DNA of 64,000 nucleotides from Lentzea albida. Lineage in GTDB: Bacteria; Actinomycetota; Actinomycetes; Mycobacteriales; Pseudonocardiaceae. Under the pieces are notes generated by a model. That model made no database searches and had not been told where the DNA came from. It was given only the letters and a program-made list of their open reading frames with translations. This document shows positions 1 through 9,693 of the stretch, in pieces. How positions within the stretch are numbered: position 1 is the stretch's first letter; every line of letters starts with the position of its first letter. The DNA is taken from positions 248,001 through 312,000 of the forward strand of contig NZ_FOFV01000002.1 in assembly GCF_900111005.1 (NCBI RefSeq). The letters run 5' to 3'. The translations under genes were made by a program, and so were the position numbers.

Positions 1-510
1 GGCCTGCCGCTGGTGTTCGTCCAGTCGAACTCGTTGACCGCCGGGCTCGCCGAGGGCACCGCCGACGTCGCCGTGGTGCGCAAAGCCCTCGACGACTCGC
101 GGTTCGAGACGGCACTGCTCGGCACCGAACGCCGTTACGGCGTCGTAGCGACGGACAACCCGTTGGCGCGCAAGCGTTCGCTCAAGCTCGCCGACCTGGC
201 CCGGTACTCCCTCGCCGTGGACGACCGCACCGGCACCACCACCCTGGACCTGTGGCAGCCGGGCAAGGCGCCGGCCGTCGTGCGCAACACCGGCAGCGTC
301 GACGAGTGGCTGACGCTGATCGCCGCGGGGCAGGCCGTCGGCATGACCTCCGAGGCCACCGCGAGCCTCAACCCGCGCCCCGGCGTGGCCTACCGGGCCG
401 TGGTGGACGCGCCGCCGATCGCGGTGTGGCTCGCGTGGTGGAAGGACCAGCCGCCCCAACACCTGACCGACCTCATCACGCTGGCGTGCGACGCCTATCG
501 CGCGGTGTGA
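1..510 (+). CDS. LysR-family regulator, C-terminal part (5' truncated)
   Basis: The frame is open from base 1 to the TGA at 508-510, so the gene starts upstream of the window. The visible 169 residues read as the effector-binding domain of a LysR-type regulator: the segments around LTAGLAEGTADVAVVR, GVVATDNPLA and a late AAGQAVGMTSEA follow the periplasmic-binding-protein-like fold of this family. The DNA-binding helix-turn-helix is not in the window. Ligand and targets are unknown. It is followed 80 bases later by a co-oriented acyl-CoA ligase gene, but a regulatory link is only a guess. Confidence 0.8.
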   Translation, partial: GLPLVFVQSNSLTAGLAEGTADVAVVRKALDDSRFETALLGTERRYGVVATDNPLARKRSLKLADLARYSLAVDDRTGTTTLDLWQPGKAPAVVRNTGSVDEWLTLIAAGQAVGMTSEATASLNPRPGVAYRAVVDAPPIAVWLAWWKDQPPQHLTDLITLACDAYRAV

Positions 511-590
511 GAAGTCGCTGCCATAACAGGGACATGAGTGGAAGTTTCACCCCTCATGCCCGCCTCGCAGCTCACTTAGTGTCACCTGTC

Positions 591-2222
591 ATGGACGGGC
601 TGATGCAACCCCGGCCGCTCACCCTCGCGCACGTGCTGGAGCGGGCCGAGCGGCTCTACGCGCACAAGCAGGTCGTGACGGTCGGCGAGCGGGTCACCTA
701 CGCCGAGGTCGCCGAGCAGACGCGGCGCCTCGCCACCGCGCTCGACACCCTCGGCGTCCCGGCCGGCGCGCGGGTCGCCACGTTCGCGACCAACACCCGG
801 CGGCACCTGGAGCTGTACCTCGCGGTGCCGATCACCAAGCGGGTGCTGCACTCCATCAACATCCGGCTCTCGGCGGAGCACCTCGAGTACATCGTGAACC
901 ACGCCGAGGACGACGTGGTGTTCGTCGACCGCGCGCTGCTGCCGCGGATCTGGCCGAGCGCCGGCCGGATGCCGGAGGTCCGGCACTGGGTGGTCCTTCC
1001 CGACGACAGCGGCGAGCCGATCCCCGACGACCCGCGTGTCCTGCACTACGACGACCTGGTCGCGGCGGCCGAGCCGTTCGCGGGCTCGTTCGAGGACTCG
1101 TTCACGCTCGCGGACGAGAACCTGGCCTCCGGGCTCTGCTACACCTCGGGCACGACCGGGCCCCCGAAAGGCGTGCTGTACAGCCACAGGTCGACGATCC
1201 TGCACTGCCTGGGCACGCTCGCCGCCGGGTTCATCGGCCTGTGCGAGAGCGACGTCGTGATGCCGATCGTGCCGATGTTCCACGCCAACGCGTGGGGTCT
1301 CCCCTACGGCGCGATGATGACGGGCGCGTCGCTCGTCCTGCCCGGCCCGTCCTCGGATCCGACGCACCTGCTGACGCTGATGGAGACCGAACGGGTCACC
1401 GTCGCCGGTGCGGTGCCGACGGTGTGGACGAGCCTGGTGCCGCAGCTGGCCTTCCACGACCTGGGAGCCACGCGGTTCCTGCTCGGCGGAGGGTCGGTGA
1501 TCGCCCCGGCGCTGTCCGAGACCTACCGCGCCGCGATCGGCGTCCCCATCACGCACTCCTGGGGCATGACGGAGATCAGTCCGGTCGGGACGATCGGCGG
1601 CACCCGAACCCAGCACCACGGCACGACCGCGGCCGAGCAGACGGCGGTGCGCGCGGCCCAGGGCCAGCCGCTGCCGCTGGTGACCCTGCGGATCGCCGAC
1701 GTCGAGACGGGCCAGGAACTCCCGCGCGACGGCACGGCGATCGGCGAGCTGCAGGTGGCAGGCCCCTGGGTGGCGGGCGGCTACTACCAGGTGGACGCGG
1801 TGGACAGCTTCACCGACGACGGCTGGCTGCGCACCGGCGACCTCGCCACGATCGCCCCCGACGGCTACATCCGGCTGGTCGACCGGATGAAGGACCTGAT
1901 CAAGTCCGGTGGCGAGTGGATCTCCTCGGTCGAGCTGGAGAGCGCGATCACCTCGCACCCGGACGTCGTCGAGGTGGCCGTGATCGCGCGCCCGGACCCG
2001 AAGTGGGGCGAACGCCCCGTCGCCTACGTCGTCCTGCGCGACGGCAGCGCCACCACCGGGGACGACCTGCTCGCGCACATCACGCCGGCGGTCGCGAAGT
2101 GGTGGCTGCCCGACGAGGTCGTCTTCCGCAGCGCGTTGCCCAAGACCGGCACGGGCAAGCTCTCCAAGAGCTCGCTGCGCGACCTAACCCAGGTCCCGCA
2201 GGCGGAACAGCTGCAGACCTAG
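591..2222 (+). CDS. AMP-forming fatty-acid/acyl-CoA ligase (AlkK-like)
   Basis: A 543-residue member of the ANL adenylate-forming superfamily, expected to activate a carboxylic acid with ATP and join it to CoA in the cytoplasm. The P-loop YTSGTTGPPKG lies at about residues 184-194, followed by an aromatic motif with PMFHANAWG, a WGMTE motif, SGGEWISSVELE and the C-terminal catalytic lysine in TGTGKLSK. The order and wording of these motifs are closest to AlkK-type medium/long-chain acyl-CoA ligases. The ATG at 591 gives the usual MDGLM-type start; an in-frame ATG at 534 would add 19 poorly conserved residues, and neither start has a strong ribosome-binding site. Its 3' end overlaps the convergent PucR-type regulator by 39 bases. 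Substrate is not determined by the sequence. Confidence 0.9.
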   Translation: MDGLMQPRPLTLAHVLERAERLYAHKQVVTVGERVTYAEVAEQTRRLATALDTLGVPAGARVATFATNTRRHLELYLAVPITKRVLHSINIRLSAEHLEYIVNHAEDDVVFVDRALLPRIWPSAGRMPEVRHWVVLPDDSGEPIPDDPRVLHYDDLVAAAEPFAGSFEDSFTLADENLASGLCYTSGTTGPPKGVLYSHRSTILHCLGTLAAGFIGLCESDVVMPIVPMFHANAWGLPYGAMMTGASLVLPGPSSDPTHLLTLMETERVTVAGAVPTVWTSLVPQLAFHDLGATRFLLGGGSVIAPALSETYRAAIGVPITHSWGMTEISPVGTIGGTRTQHHGTTAAEQTAVRAAQGQPLPLVTLRIADVETGQELPRDGTAIGELQVAGPWVAGGYYQVDAVDSFTDDGWLRTGDLATIAPDGYIRLVDRMKDLIKSGGEWISSVELESAITSHPDVVEVAVIARPDPKWGERPVAYVVLRDGSATTGDDLLAHITPAVAKWWLPDEVVFRSALPKTGTGKLSKSSLRDLTQVPQAEQLQT

Positions 2223-3872
2223 CTGCAACTCCAGGTCGTTCTCGGTGCGCCAGTCCGCACCGAGAACGTCGCTGACCCGGTCCAGCCGTTTGAGCAACGT
2301 GTTGACGTGCACGTGCAACGCGCGTGCGGTCGCCGCCACGTTCGCGCGGTGGTCGTAGTAGGTGCCGAGCGTGCCGACGAGGTCGGTGCCGCGCCGCCGG
2401 TCGTACTCGACGAGCGGGCCCACGGAGGTGTCGAGGAACCGGTCCAGCTCGCGGACGCGGTCGGCGTCGAAGATCATCGCGTAGAGGGCGTACCGGCTCG
2501 TCGTGACGCCCCGGTCGGTGTGCCCGAGCGCCTTCATGACCGCGCCGCACCGGCTCGCCAGGGAGAACGCGCGCGCCCAGTCGTGGCCCGTGACCCGTTC
2601 CCCCACGACGGCGACGGGACCGCCCAGCGCACGCCGGAGGCGCCGATGGACCTCGTCGGCGGCTCTGTCGTCGTCGGTGCTGGGCACGATCATCGTGGCC
2701 CTGCCGAGGTGTTCGCCCGCCAGTCCCGCGCGGTCCCTCGCGATGTCGTGCAGGTGCCGCGCGAGCTCGGTCGAGGTCAGCGCGGGCGAGTCCGCGACGA
2801 GGACGAGGTTCAGCCGGTCGGCGTTGATGTGGCGGGCCTGCGCCCGTGCGCGCTGGGACGGGCTGATGCCGGGGCTGCCGACCATCAGCTCGGTCAGCAG
2901 CTCGCCGCTGAGCCGCTCGCTGGCGTCCGCGACCGCGCGTTCCTTCAGGATCAGCAGCCCGAGGATGTGCGTCGCGCGCTCCAGGGTGCGCAGGTCCATG
3001 TCGTCCGAGACCCCGTGCTCCGGCACCGCTTTCCGACTCCAGGACAACGCGCCGAGGTGGCTGTCGCCCGCGCGGATCGGGGCCACGCTGTGCGCGGTGC
3101 CGTCGGCGTCGACCGTCGTCGTGACGCGGCCCGAGCGCGTTCCGGCGGCCCTGTCGAGCACGACGACGGTGCCGCCGAGCTGCCCGGCGAGGAGCTGGGC
3201 CACGTCGTCCGGCGTGCCGCCCTCCAGCACCACGCCCGTCAGCGTCTCGTGGATCGCCTGCGCCCGTTCCACGACGGCCACGTGCTTGCGCAGTTCCCGC
3301 AACGCCGTGCGGCTCTCTTCGTACAGGCGGGCGTTGTCCAGGGCCACCGCCGCGTGGTCGGCGAACGCGCTGAGCAACGCGATCTCGCCCGCGTGGAACG
3401 ACCGTTCGGAGCGGTACGCGGCGAACAGCGCGCCCACCACCTCGTCGCGGATCACCAGCGGTACGCCGAGGAGCGCGACCAGGTCCTCCGTGCCGACCAG
3501 GCGGTCGAAGCCGGCGTCGTGGTCGATGAGGGTCGAGGCGGCGTAGTTCGGCACCCACTGCGGGCGCCGGGTCGCGAGCACCTTGCCGCCGAGGCCGACC
3601 CCGGCCGGGATGGTCGCGCTCAGGAACGCCGCCGAGATCGTCCCCTCCGCCGCCCTGGCCGACAGCCTGCCGTCCGAGACCAGCGAGAGGTACGTGAAGT
3701 CTGTGCCCATCAGGTCATGGGCGTGGCGGACGATCGACTGCAGCACGGCGTCGAGCTCACCGAGGGCGGTCAGCGACTTGGCCGTGGCGTACAGCGACGC
3801 CAGTTCGCGCTGCCGTCGCACGAGCTCGTGCGACTCGTTCGGGTCGATGCTCACCCGGCCATTCTCACCCAT
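2184..3872 (-). CDS. GAF-domain PucR/CdaR-type transcriptional regulator
   Basis: A 562-residue protein with an N-terminal GAF sensor domain (about residues 25-185, with the typical PLVIRDEVVGALFAA and FADHAAVALDNARLYEE segments), a middle region resembling CdaR GGDEF-like sequence, and a C-terminal PucR helix-turn-helix (about 495-555, with RANVAATARALHVHVNTLLKRL). Regulators of this layout usually control adjacent catabolic genes in response to a small molecule. It is divergent from the MHS transporter-tannase operon, with 126 bases between the start codons, so control of that operon is a reasonable inference. ATG start; a downstream alternative is possible. Confidence 0.88.
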   Translation of the reverse strand: MGENGRVSIDPNESHELVRRQRELASLYATAKSLTALGELDAVLQSIVRHAHDLMGTDFTYLSLVSDGRLSARAAEGTISAAFLSATIPAGVGLGGKVLATRRPQWVPNYAASTLIDHDAGFDRLVGTEDLVALLGVPLVIRDEVVGALFAAYRSERSFHAGEIALLSAFADHAAVALDNARLYEESRTALRELRKHVAVVERAQAIHETLTGVVLEGGTPDDVAQLLAGQLGGTVVVLDRAAGTRSGRVTTTVDADGTAHSVAPIRAGDSHLGALSWSRKAVPEHGVSDDMDLRTLERATHILGLLILKERAVADASERLSGELLTELMVGSPGISPSQRARAQARHINADRLNLVLVADSPALTSTELARHLHDIARDRAGLAGEHLGRATMIVPSTDDDRAADEVHRRLRRALGGPVAVVGERVTGHDWARAFSLASRCGAVMKALGHTDRGVTTSRYALYAMIFDADRVRELDRFLDTSVGPLVEYDRRRGTDLVGTLGTYYDHRANVAATARALHVHVNTLLKRLDRVSDVLGADWRTENDLELQLGLQLFRLRDLG

Positions 3873-3998
3873 CAGCCGGTGGAGGAAAGGCCCACCGAAC
3901 TGGGTGCAGCGGTGTGTGATCCGGACCTCAACCAGACGGTGCCGCCGCCCTAGAGTTGGCCGCCATCACCTGCCGGTTCATCGACGAAGGCGGCATGT

Positions 3999-5375
3999 AT
4001 GGCAACCCCTCTGGCCCAGCCCGAAGAGCAGTCCGCGCAGACCGACGCGACCCGCCGCCGCGGCTTCCGCAAGCTGCTGACCGTGGGCCTGATCGGCAGT
4101 TCGATCGAGTGGTACGACTTCTTCCTCTACGGCACCGCGGCCGCGCTGGTGTTCCCCAAGGTGTTCTTCCCGCAGTCCTCGGCGCTGACCGGCACGCTGC
4201 TCGCGTTCAGCACGTTCTGGGCGGGCTTCGTGGCGCGGCCGGTCGGCGGGGTGCTCGCCGGGCACTTCGGTGACAAGTACGGCCGCAAGCCGGTCGTGGT
4301 CACGTGCCTCGCGCTGATGGGCGCGGCGACGTTCCTGATCGGCTGCCTGCCCAGCGCGTCGTCGGTGGGCGCGCTCGCCCCGATCCTGCTGGTGACGCTG
4401 CGGTTCCTGCAGGGACTCGCGGCGGGCGGCCAGTGGGGCGGGATCATGTTGCTGCTCACCGAGTCCGCGAGTCCCAAGCGGCGCGGGTTCGCCGGGACGT
4501 TCGGGCAGACCAGCGTCTTCGTCGCGGTGATCATCTCGAACCTGATCTTCGTGGCGGCCAGCGGGCTGATGCCGGACGACGCGTTCCTGAGCTGGGGCTG
4601 GCGGATCCCGTTCCTCGTCAGCATCGTGATGTTCGGTGTCGTGCTGTACATCCAGTCCAAAGTGGAGGACACGCCGGAGTTCCGCGCGCTGCAGAACGAG
4701 GTCGCCCGCCCGGAGCGCGCCGTCGTCCGCGCCCCGCTCGCGCAGGTGATCCGGTCCAAGTGGGGCACGATCCTGCTCGCCTGCGGCATCCTCTCGGCCA
4801 CCAACAGCCTCTTCTACGTCAGCATCGCCGGGTTGCTCAACTACGGCACGACGTCGCTGAAGCTCGACCGCGACGGGCTGCTCGCCGTCGTGCTGCTCGG
4901 GTCCGTGGCGATGCTCGCCGTGCTGCCGTGGGCGGGACACGTCTCCGACCGGATCGGGCGCCGGCCGCTGATCCTCGTCGGCGGTCTCGGCGTGGCGTTG
5001 TGGGGCTTCCCGTACTTCGGGCTCGTCAACACCGCGTCACTGCCGCTCATCTTCGTCGCTGTGGTCGTGGGGTTCACCTTCCAGTGCCTCACCTACGGCC
5101 CGATCGCGAGCTTCCTCGGCGAGCTGTTCGCGCCCAACGTCCGGTACTCCGGCGCGTCGCTGTCCTACCAGCTCTCCGCGATCATCATCAGCGGTGGCAC
5201 GCCGTTCCTCATGACGGCGCTCATCGCCGAGACCGGCAGCACGATCCCCGTCGCCGCCTACATCACCCTGATGGGGCTGATCACGTTCGTCAGCGCGTGG
5301 TTCCTGCCCGAGACGAACCCGGCCGAGGTCCGCGAGGACCCGCAGGCCGTTCCCGGCACGCACCTCTACCGCTGA
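3999..5375 (+). CDS. MFS transporter, metabolite:H+ symporter (MHS) family
   Basis: A 458-residue, roughly 12-helix inner-membrane carrier. The start of helix 1 (GSSIEWYDFFLYGTAAALVF) and the loop 2-3 motif GHFGDKYGRKP are characteristic of the MHS subgroup, which includes shikimate, alpha-ketoglutarate and proline/betaine symporters, so it probably imports an organic acid with protons. The next gene starts 12 bases after its stop and encodes a secreted tannase-like esterase, which suggests import of the aromatic acid that the esterase releases. The promoter must lie in the 126 bases shared with the divergent PucR-type regulator. Confidence 0.88.
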   Translation: MATPLAQPEEQSAQTDATRRRGFRKLLTVGLIGSSIEWYDFFLYGTAAALVFPKVFFPQSSALTGTLLAFSTFWAGFVARPVGGVLAGHFGDKYGRKPVVVTCLALMGAATFLIGCLPSASSVGALAPILLVTLRFLQGLAAGGQWGGIMLLLTESASPKRRGFAGTFGQTSVFVAVIISNLIFVAASGLMPDDAFLSWGWRIPFLVSIVMFGVVLYIQSKVEDTPEFRALQNEVARPERAVVRAPLAQVIRSKWGTILLACGILSATNSLFYVSIAGLLNYGTTSLKLDRDGLLAVVLLGSVAMLAVLPWAGHVSDRIGRRPLILVGGLGVALWGFPYFGLVNTASLPLIFVAVVVGFTFQCLTYGPIASFLGELFAPNVRYSGASLSYQLSAIIISGGTPFLMTALIAETGSTIPVAAYITLMGLITFVSAWFLPETNPAEVREDPQAVPGTHLYR

Positions 5376-5387
5376 AAGGGCTCGGGC

Positions 5388-7004
5388 GTGAAGACTTTCG
5401 TCGTACTGGCGACCTCGGTCCTGCTGCTCGGTGCCGACCCCGCGCTCGCGACCGCGTGGACCGGTGTGCCGGACTGCGCGGCGCTGGACCAGCTGAGGAT
5501 CCCGGCGTCCGCCCTCAGCCTCCCGACCACGGGCGGCCGCGTCACGGCGGCCGTCCCGACCACCAGTGTCGTGAGTGGACAGACCGTCGAGCACTGCCAG
5601 GTCGACGCGGACCTGTACCCCGTCGACCGGTCGGCCCCCGCGATCAAGATGCGGATCTCGCTGCCGCGGACGTGGAACCGCAAGGCGATGATGTTCGGCG
5701 GTGGCGGCTACAACGGCACGATCCCGGCCCTCACCGGCAACGTGCCGTTCTCCACCGCGGTGGCCCCCTTGGCGCGGGGGTACGCGGTGTTCGCCAGCGA
5801 CTCCGGGCACCAGCAGAAGCCGGGCACCGTGCCGTCGCTGGACGGCTCGTTCGGCGTGAACGACGAGGCGCTGCGGAACTTCGCGGCCGGTGACGCGCTG
5901 AAGAAGACGCACGACGCGAGCCTGTTCCTGATCCGGCGGGCCTACGGGCGCGGGCCCGCCGGATCGTTCTTCGCCGGCGGGTCGACCGGCGGGCGCGAGG
6001 CGCTGATCGTCGCGCAGCGCTGGCCGCGGGCGTTCGACGGCGTGATCTCGGGCTATCCCGCGTGGAACAACCTCGCCGAGGTCCTGTACCTGGGCCACCT
6101 CACGCAGGTCCTCGCCCGGCCCGGCGCGTTCCCCGGCCCCGAGAAGCAGACCTTGGTGTACGACAGCGTGATCGCCGCGTGCGACGGGCTGGACGGCGTC
6201 ACCGACCGGGTCGTCTCGAACCAGCGCGGCTGCCACTTCGACCCCCGTGTCCTGCGTTGCCCCGACGGCGCGGACACGGGTCCCACGTGCCTGCCGGACA
6301 CGCAGATCGATGCCGTGGCGGCCATGTCGACACCGTTCCGGTGGCCGTACCGGGTCGCGAGCGGCGAGAAGCAGTACCCCGGCTTCCCGTTCCTGTCGGG
6401 AGCGGACATGCGGACCCCGTTCCTCGGGTTCGGCACGACCGCGCCGGCCAACCCCATGCCGGCCACCAGCGGGTACGGCATGCAGTACTGGGACCAGTGG
6501 GTGAAGCACTTCCTGACCCGCGACCCCGCGTTCAACTCCCTCGACCTCGATCCCGCGCGACCCGGGAGGTGGCTCGACCGGATCAGCGAGCTGTCCACGA
6601 TCCAGGACCGCAACAACGCCGACCTCCGCCCGTTCGCCCGTGCCGGCGGCAAGCTGATCCTGGTGCACGGCAACGCGGACGAGCTGGTCTCGCACCGTTC
6701 GACCAACGACTACTACGAACGCGTGCGCGACCTGCTGGGACCGGAGAAGACGCGCGACTTCCTGCGCTACTACCTGGTGCCGGGCGCGAACCACGCCAAC
6801 TTCGGCACGCCCGCGTTCGCCGCCGGCTGGGACTCGCTCACCGCGCTCGAACAGTGGGTCGCGAGTGGACGGTCGCCGCGCGACCCCGTGGTGACCGACC
6901 TGGCGCACAACCGCACCCGTCCGCTGTGCGAGTACCCGGCCTGGCCCCGGTACCGCTCGGGGGACCAGGACAGCGCGGCGAGCTTCACCTGCGTCACCGC
7001 CTGA
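5388..7004 (+). CDS. Secreted tannase/feruloyl-esterase family hydrolase
   Basis: A 538-residue alpha/beta hydrolase that begins with a Sec-type signal peptide (hydrophobic residues 4-16, likely cleavage after ALATA near residue 22). The nucleophile is Ser199 in FAGGSTGGRE; the acid and base are likely the Asp in GNADELVS and the His in GANHANFG near the C-terminus. Paired cysteines in the lid region fit the tannase family, whose members cleave ester bonds of gallate or hydroxycinnamate esters. GTG start, with an AAAGGG element just upstream and the MHS transporter stop 12 bases before. The esterase-transporter pair looks like a plant-phenolic ester utilisation unit. Confidence 0.88.
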   Translation: MKTFVVLATSVLLLGADPALATAWTGVPDCAALDQLRIPASALSLPTTGGRVTAAVPTTSVVSGQTVEHCQVDADLYPVDRSAPAIKMRISLPRTWNRKAMMFGGGGYNGTIPALTGNVPFSTAVAPLARGYAVFASDSGHQQKPGTVPSLDGSFGVNDEALRNFAAGDALKKTHDASLFLIRRAYGRGPAGSFFAGGSTGGREALIVAQRWPRAFDGVISGYPAWNNLAEVLYLGHLTQVLARPGAFPGPEKQTLVYDSVIAACDGLDGVTDRVVSNQRGCHFDPRVLRCPDGADTGPTCLPDTQIDAVAAMSTPFRWPYRVASGEKQYPGFPFLSGADMRTPFLGFGTTAPANPMPATSGYGMQYWDQWVKHFLTRDPAFNSLDLDPARPGRWLDRISELSTIQDRNNADLRPFARAGGKLILVHGNADELVSHRSTNDYYERVRDLLGPEKTRDFLRYYLVPGANHANFGTPAFAAGWDSLTALEQWVASGRSPRDPVVTDLAHNRTRPLCEYPAWPRYRSGDQDSAASFTCVTA

Positions 7005-7881
7005 GGAACTCGTGCACCACCGCGATCAACGCCCTGGTCGCGGCGCTCGGGGCGCGGTCGGCCGGTCGGGCCAGCCCGATCGGCCACCGCAGGTCCGCGC
7101 CGGTGACGCGGAGCGTGGCGACGTCCCGGGTGTCGCGCAGGACGTAGCCCGGCAGCAACGCGATGCCGAGACCGTGGCGCACGTAGTCGACCCCGGTGAA
7201 GAGGTCCGACATCTCCAGGGTCACGCGCCGGGGGATCGCGCCGGCCGCGAACGCGCGGTCGACGACGGCGCGGTTGCCGTAGCCCAGCGGTGAGTCGATG
7301 AAGTCCAGGCCCGCGAGCTCCCCGAGGGACACCTCGGTCCTCGCCGCCAGCGGGTGGTCGTGCGGTACGACCAGGTCCATGACCGAGTGGGTGAGCTCGT
7401 CGAGCACGATCCCGGCCGGCACCTCGCCCGGCAGCGACACGAAGGACACGTCGAGCCTGCGGTCCAGCAGCTGTTCGACGAGCCCGATGGAGCCCGTGGT
7501 GGCCGCGTTGGTGCGCACCAGCACGCCGGGGTGACGGCGGTGGAACTCACCGAGCAGCGCTGGAAGGTCGACCAGGGTCATCGCGTTCAGCGTGCCGAGC
7601 CGGACCGTCCCCGTCAGTCCTCCTCTCACCTGTGCCACGGCGTCCTTCGCCTCGGTCACGGCGTCCAGGACGGCCCGGGCCTTCGGCAGCAACGCCTCCC
7701 CCGCGTCGGTCAGCACGACGCGCTGGGAGTTGCGGTCGAGCAGGGTGGCGCCGAGCTCGCGTTCGAGGGTCTTGATCGCGGCCGAGACGGCGGACTGGAC
7801 GACGTGCACGCGGGCGGCGGCACGCGTGAAGCTGCTCTCCTCCGCGACCGCGACGAAGTACTCCAGCTGACGAACGTCCAC
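6994..7881 (-). CDS. LysR-family transcriptional regulator
   Basis: A 295-residue LysR protein. The N-terminal helix-turn-helix reads DVRQLEYFVAVAEESSFTRA and continues with QSAVSAAIKTLERELG, followed by the usual effector-binding domain. The GTG at 7881 gives the canonical family start; an upstream in-frame codon would add a 42-residue tail with no family resemblance. It is divergent from the MFS gene at 7964, with 82 bases between the start codons, and probably regulates it. Its 3' end overlaps the esterase gene by 11 bases. The effector is unknown. Confidence 0.9.
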   Translation of the reverse strand: MDVRQLEYFVAVAEESSFTRAAARVHVVQSAVSAAIKTLERELGATLLDRNSQRVVLTDAGEALLPKARAVLDAVTEAKDAVAQVRGGLTGTVRLGTLNAMTLVDLPALLGEFHRRHPGVLVRTNAATTGSIGLVEQLLDRRLDVSFVSLPGEVPAGIVLDELTHSVMDLVVPHDHPLAARTEVSLGELAGLDFIDSPLGYGNRAVVDRAFAAGAIPRRVTLEMSDLFTGVDYVRHGLGIALLPGYVLRDTRDVATLRVTGADLRWPIGLARPADRAPSAATRALIAVVHEFLRR

Positions 7882-7963
7882 AACTGCGAGTATCTCAGAA
7901 TGTGATGATCCTAAGCTCGAACTTTCGTTGGACGTGATACATCCGGGCGCGCAGGGTGGAGCC

Positions 7964-9178
7964 ATGTCCGTGCTCCTCGACTCACCGGTCACCGACCAGC
8001 CCCGCACCAGCAGGCACCACGGCCGCGGTTTCTGGGCCGTGGCCGCGACCTTCCTGGTCGCGATGGCCTACTCGACCGTGCCCGCCCCGCTCTTCCCGCT
8101 CTACGTGGCCCGCGAGGGCCTCTCGACGTTCGCGATCACCGTCGTGTTCGCGGCGTTCGCGGTCGGTGTCGTGGTCAGCCTGGTCCTGGCCGGTCACGTG
8201 TCCGACCGGGTGGGCCGCAAGACCGTCCTCATCCCGGCGCTGGGACTCGAGATCGTCTCCGCGCTGCTCTTCCTCACCAGCACCTCGCTGCCGGTCCTCG
8301 TCGTCGCGCGCGTCGTCAACGGCCTCGGCGTCGGCATGATCACCGCGACCGCCACCGCCTACCTCTTCGACCTGCACACGCGGCACCGTCCGGGGGCGTC
8401 GTCCCGCCGGTTCGAGATCGTGTCGACCGCCGCGAACATCGGCGGCCTCGGCGTCGGCGCGCTGGTGTCGGGTGTGCTCGCGCAGTACGTGTCGTCACCG
8501 TTGAGCACCCCGTACGTCGTGCTGGCGGTGCTGCTGGCCGTGAGCGTCGCGGCGGTCGCACTCACGCCGGAAACCGTGGTGCGGTCCCGGTTCTCCTACC
8601 GCCCGCAGCGGATCAGCGCCGACCACGGCGACCGCGCGGGTTACGTCGCCGCGGCCACCGGGGCGTTCACGGCGTTCGCGGTGTTCGGCGTGTTCACGTC
8701 CGTCTCGCCCGGCTTCGTGGCGGGCGAACTGCACCACCCGTCGCGCCTGCTGGCCGGGCTCGTGGTCTTCCTCGTCTTCGGTGGAGCGGCACTCGCCCAG
8801 ACCGTGACGGGAGGCCTCGCGCCGGGTGTTCGCCGCGCGCTCGGCCTGGGTGGTCAGGCGGTCGGCGTGCTGCTGGTGGTCGCCGGGATGCAGGTGACGA
8901 GCTTCCCGGTGTTCCTCGTCGGCGGCGCGGTCGCCGGCATCGGCGCGGGCGTGCAGTTCAAGGCGTCGATCGGGGCCGTGACGGCGATGGCGGCGCCGGA
9001 GAAGCGCGGTGAGGCGCTGGCGGGCCTGTTCTTCATCGCCTACCTGGGCTTGAGCGTGCCGTCGCTGTCGATCGGCCTCGCGACGCGCTTCCTCCCGCCG
9101 ACCGCGGTCATGACGTGGTTCGCCGCGGTCGTGCTCGTGCTGCTGGCCGCGGTGGGCGCACTCACCCGGAAGAGGTAA
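7964..9178 (+). CDS. MFS transporter (drug/metabolite efflux type)
   Basis: A 404-residue major-facilitator protein with about 12 membrane segments and the motif GHVSDRVGRKT between helices 2 and 3. The ATG at 7964 is preceded by a purine-rich GGGTGGA element; an in-frame ATG 36 bases upstream is less likely. The adjacent divergent LysR gene is the probable regulator. It resembles actinobacterial MFS exporters of unknown substrate, and nothing in the sequence identifies the cargo. Confidence 0.85.
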   Translation: MSVLLDSPVTDQPRTSRHHGRGFWAVAATFLVAMAYSTVPAPLFPLYVAREGLSTFAITVVFAAFAVGVVVSLVLAGHVSDRVGRKTVLIPALGLEIVSALLFLTSTSLPVLVVARVVNGLGVGMITATATAYLFDLHTRHRPGASSRRFEIVSTAANIGGLGVGALVSGVLAQYVSSPLSTPYVVLAVLLAVSVAAVALTPETVVRSRFSYRPQRISADHGDRAGYVAAATGAFTAFAVFGVFTSVSPGFVAGELHHPSRLLAGLVVFLVFGGAALAQTVTGGLAPGVRRALGLGGQAVGVLLVVAGMQVTSFPVFLVGGAVAGIGAGVQFKASIGAVTAMAAPEKRGEALAGLFFIAYLGLSVPSLSIGLATRFLPPTAVMTWFAAVVLVLLAAVGALTRKR

Positions 9179-9209
9179 CACCGGCGGCTCCGGCGACGAC
9201 CTGGCGGAC

Positions 9210-9683
9210 ATGAGGTCCTTGATCACCCCAGTGCTCGTCGCCGTGCTCGCGGCCGGTTGCTCCTCGCCGGTGACCGGGTCGGGTTCGTCGACCGGCACGC
9301 CCGAGACGACGACCCGGTCGCAGGAGACCACCCAGGCGCCGACGACCACCACCACGTCGGCGAGCAGGACCACCGCGCTGAACGGCGTGTCGCCGGACCA
9401 GTACGAGGGCATGCCGTCGCAGTACTGCGACAAGCCCTTCACCGGCGCCCTGGGCAAGCCGATGCTGGCCGTCGTGGTCGAGACGCCGTCGGGGCGGCTG
9501 AACTGCGACCAGGCGAGCGCCGTGCTGTTCGACTACTACGCCGAGCGCTCCCAGCCGAACACGGGTCTGCCGCCGATCGAGGTCGGGCCGATGTCGTGCA
9601 ACCAGGTCCCCGAGGGGATCATGCCGCAGGTCGTGTGCGCCGACGAGGACAACGTCATCTACTCGATGTGGCCGCAGACCTGA
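9210..9683 (+). CDS. Putative lipoprotein with Thr-rich linker
   Basis: 157 residues. The N-terminus is a lipoprotein signal with the lipobox LAAGC (lipidated Cys17), followed by a Ser/Thr-rich, disordered-looking linker to about residue 60 and a small globular domain with three cysteines. I do not recognise the domain. It should be anchored to the outer face of the membrane. It follows the MFS gene by 31 bases and may be co-transcribed with it. A strong inverted repeat lies just after its stop. Confidence 0.7.
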   Translation: MRSLITPVLVAVLAAGCSSPVTGSGSSTGTPETTTRSQETTQAPTTTTTSASRTTALNGVSPDQYEGMPSQYCDKPFTGALGKPMLAVVVETPSGRLNCDQASAVLFDYYAERSQPNTGLPPIEVGPMSCNQVPEGIMPQVVCADEDNVIYSMWPQT

Positions 9684-9693
9684 CGACGCGAAC

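Noticed and set aside
7882..7963. ATC-N9-GAT dyad as operator of the LysR gene at 6994-7881
   Set aside because: Arms of three bases are too short to distinguish from chance, although the position would suit a LysR site.
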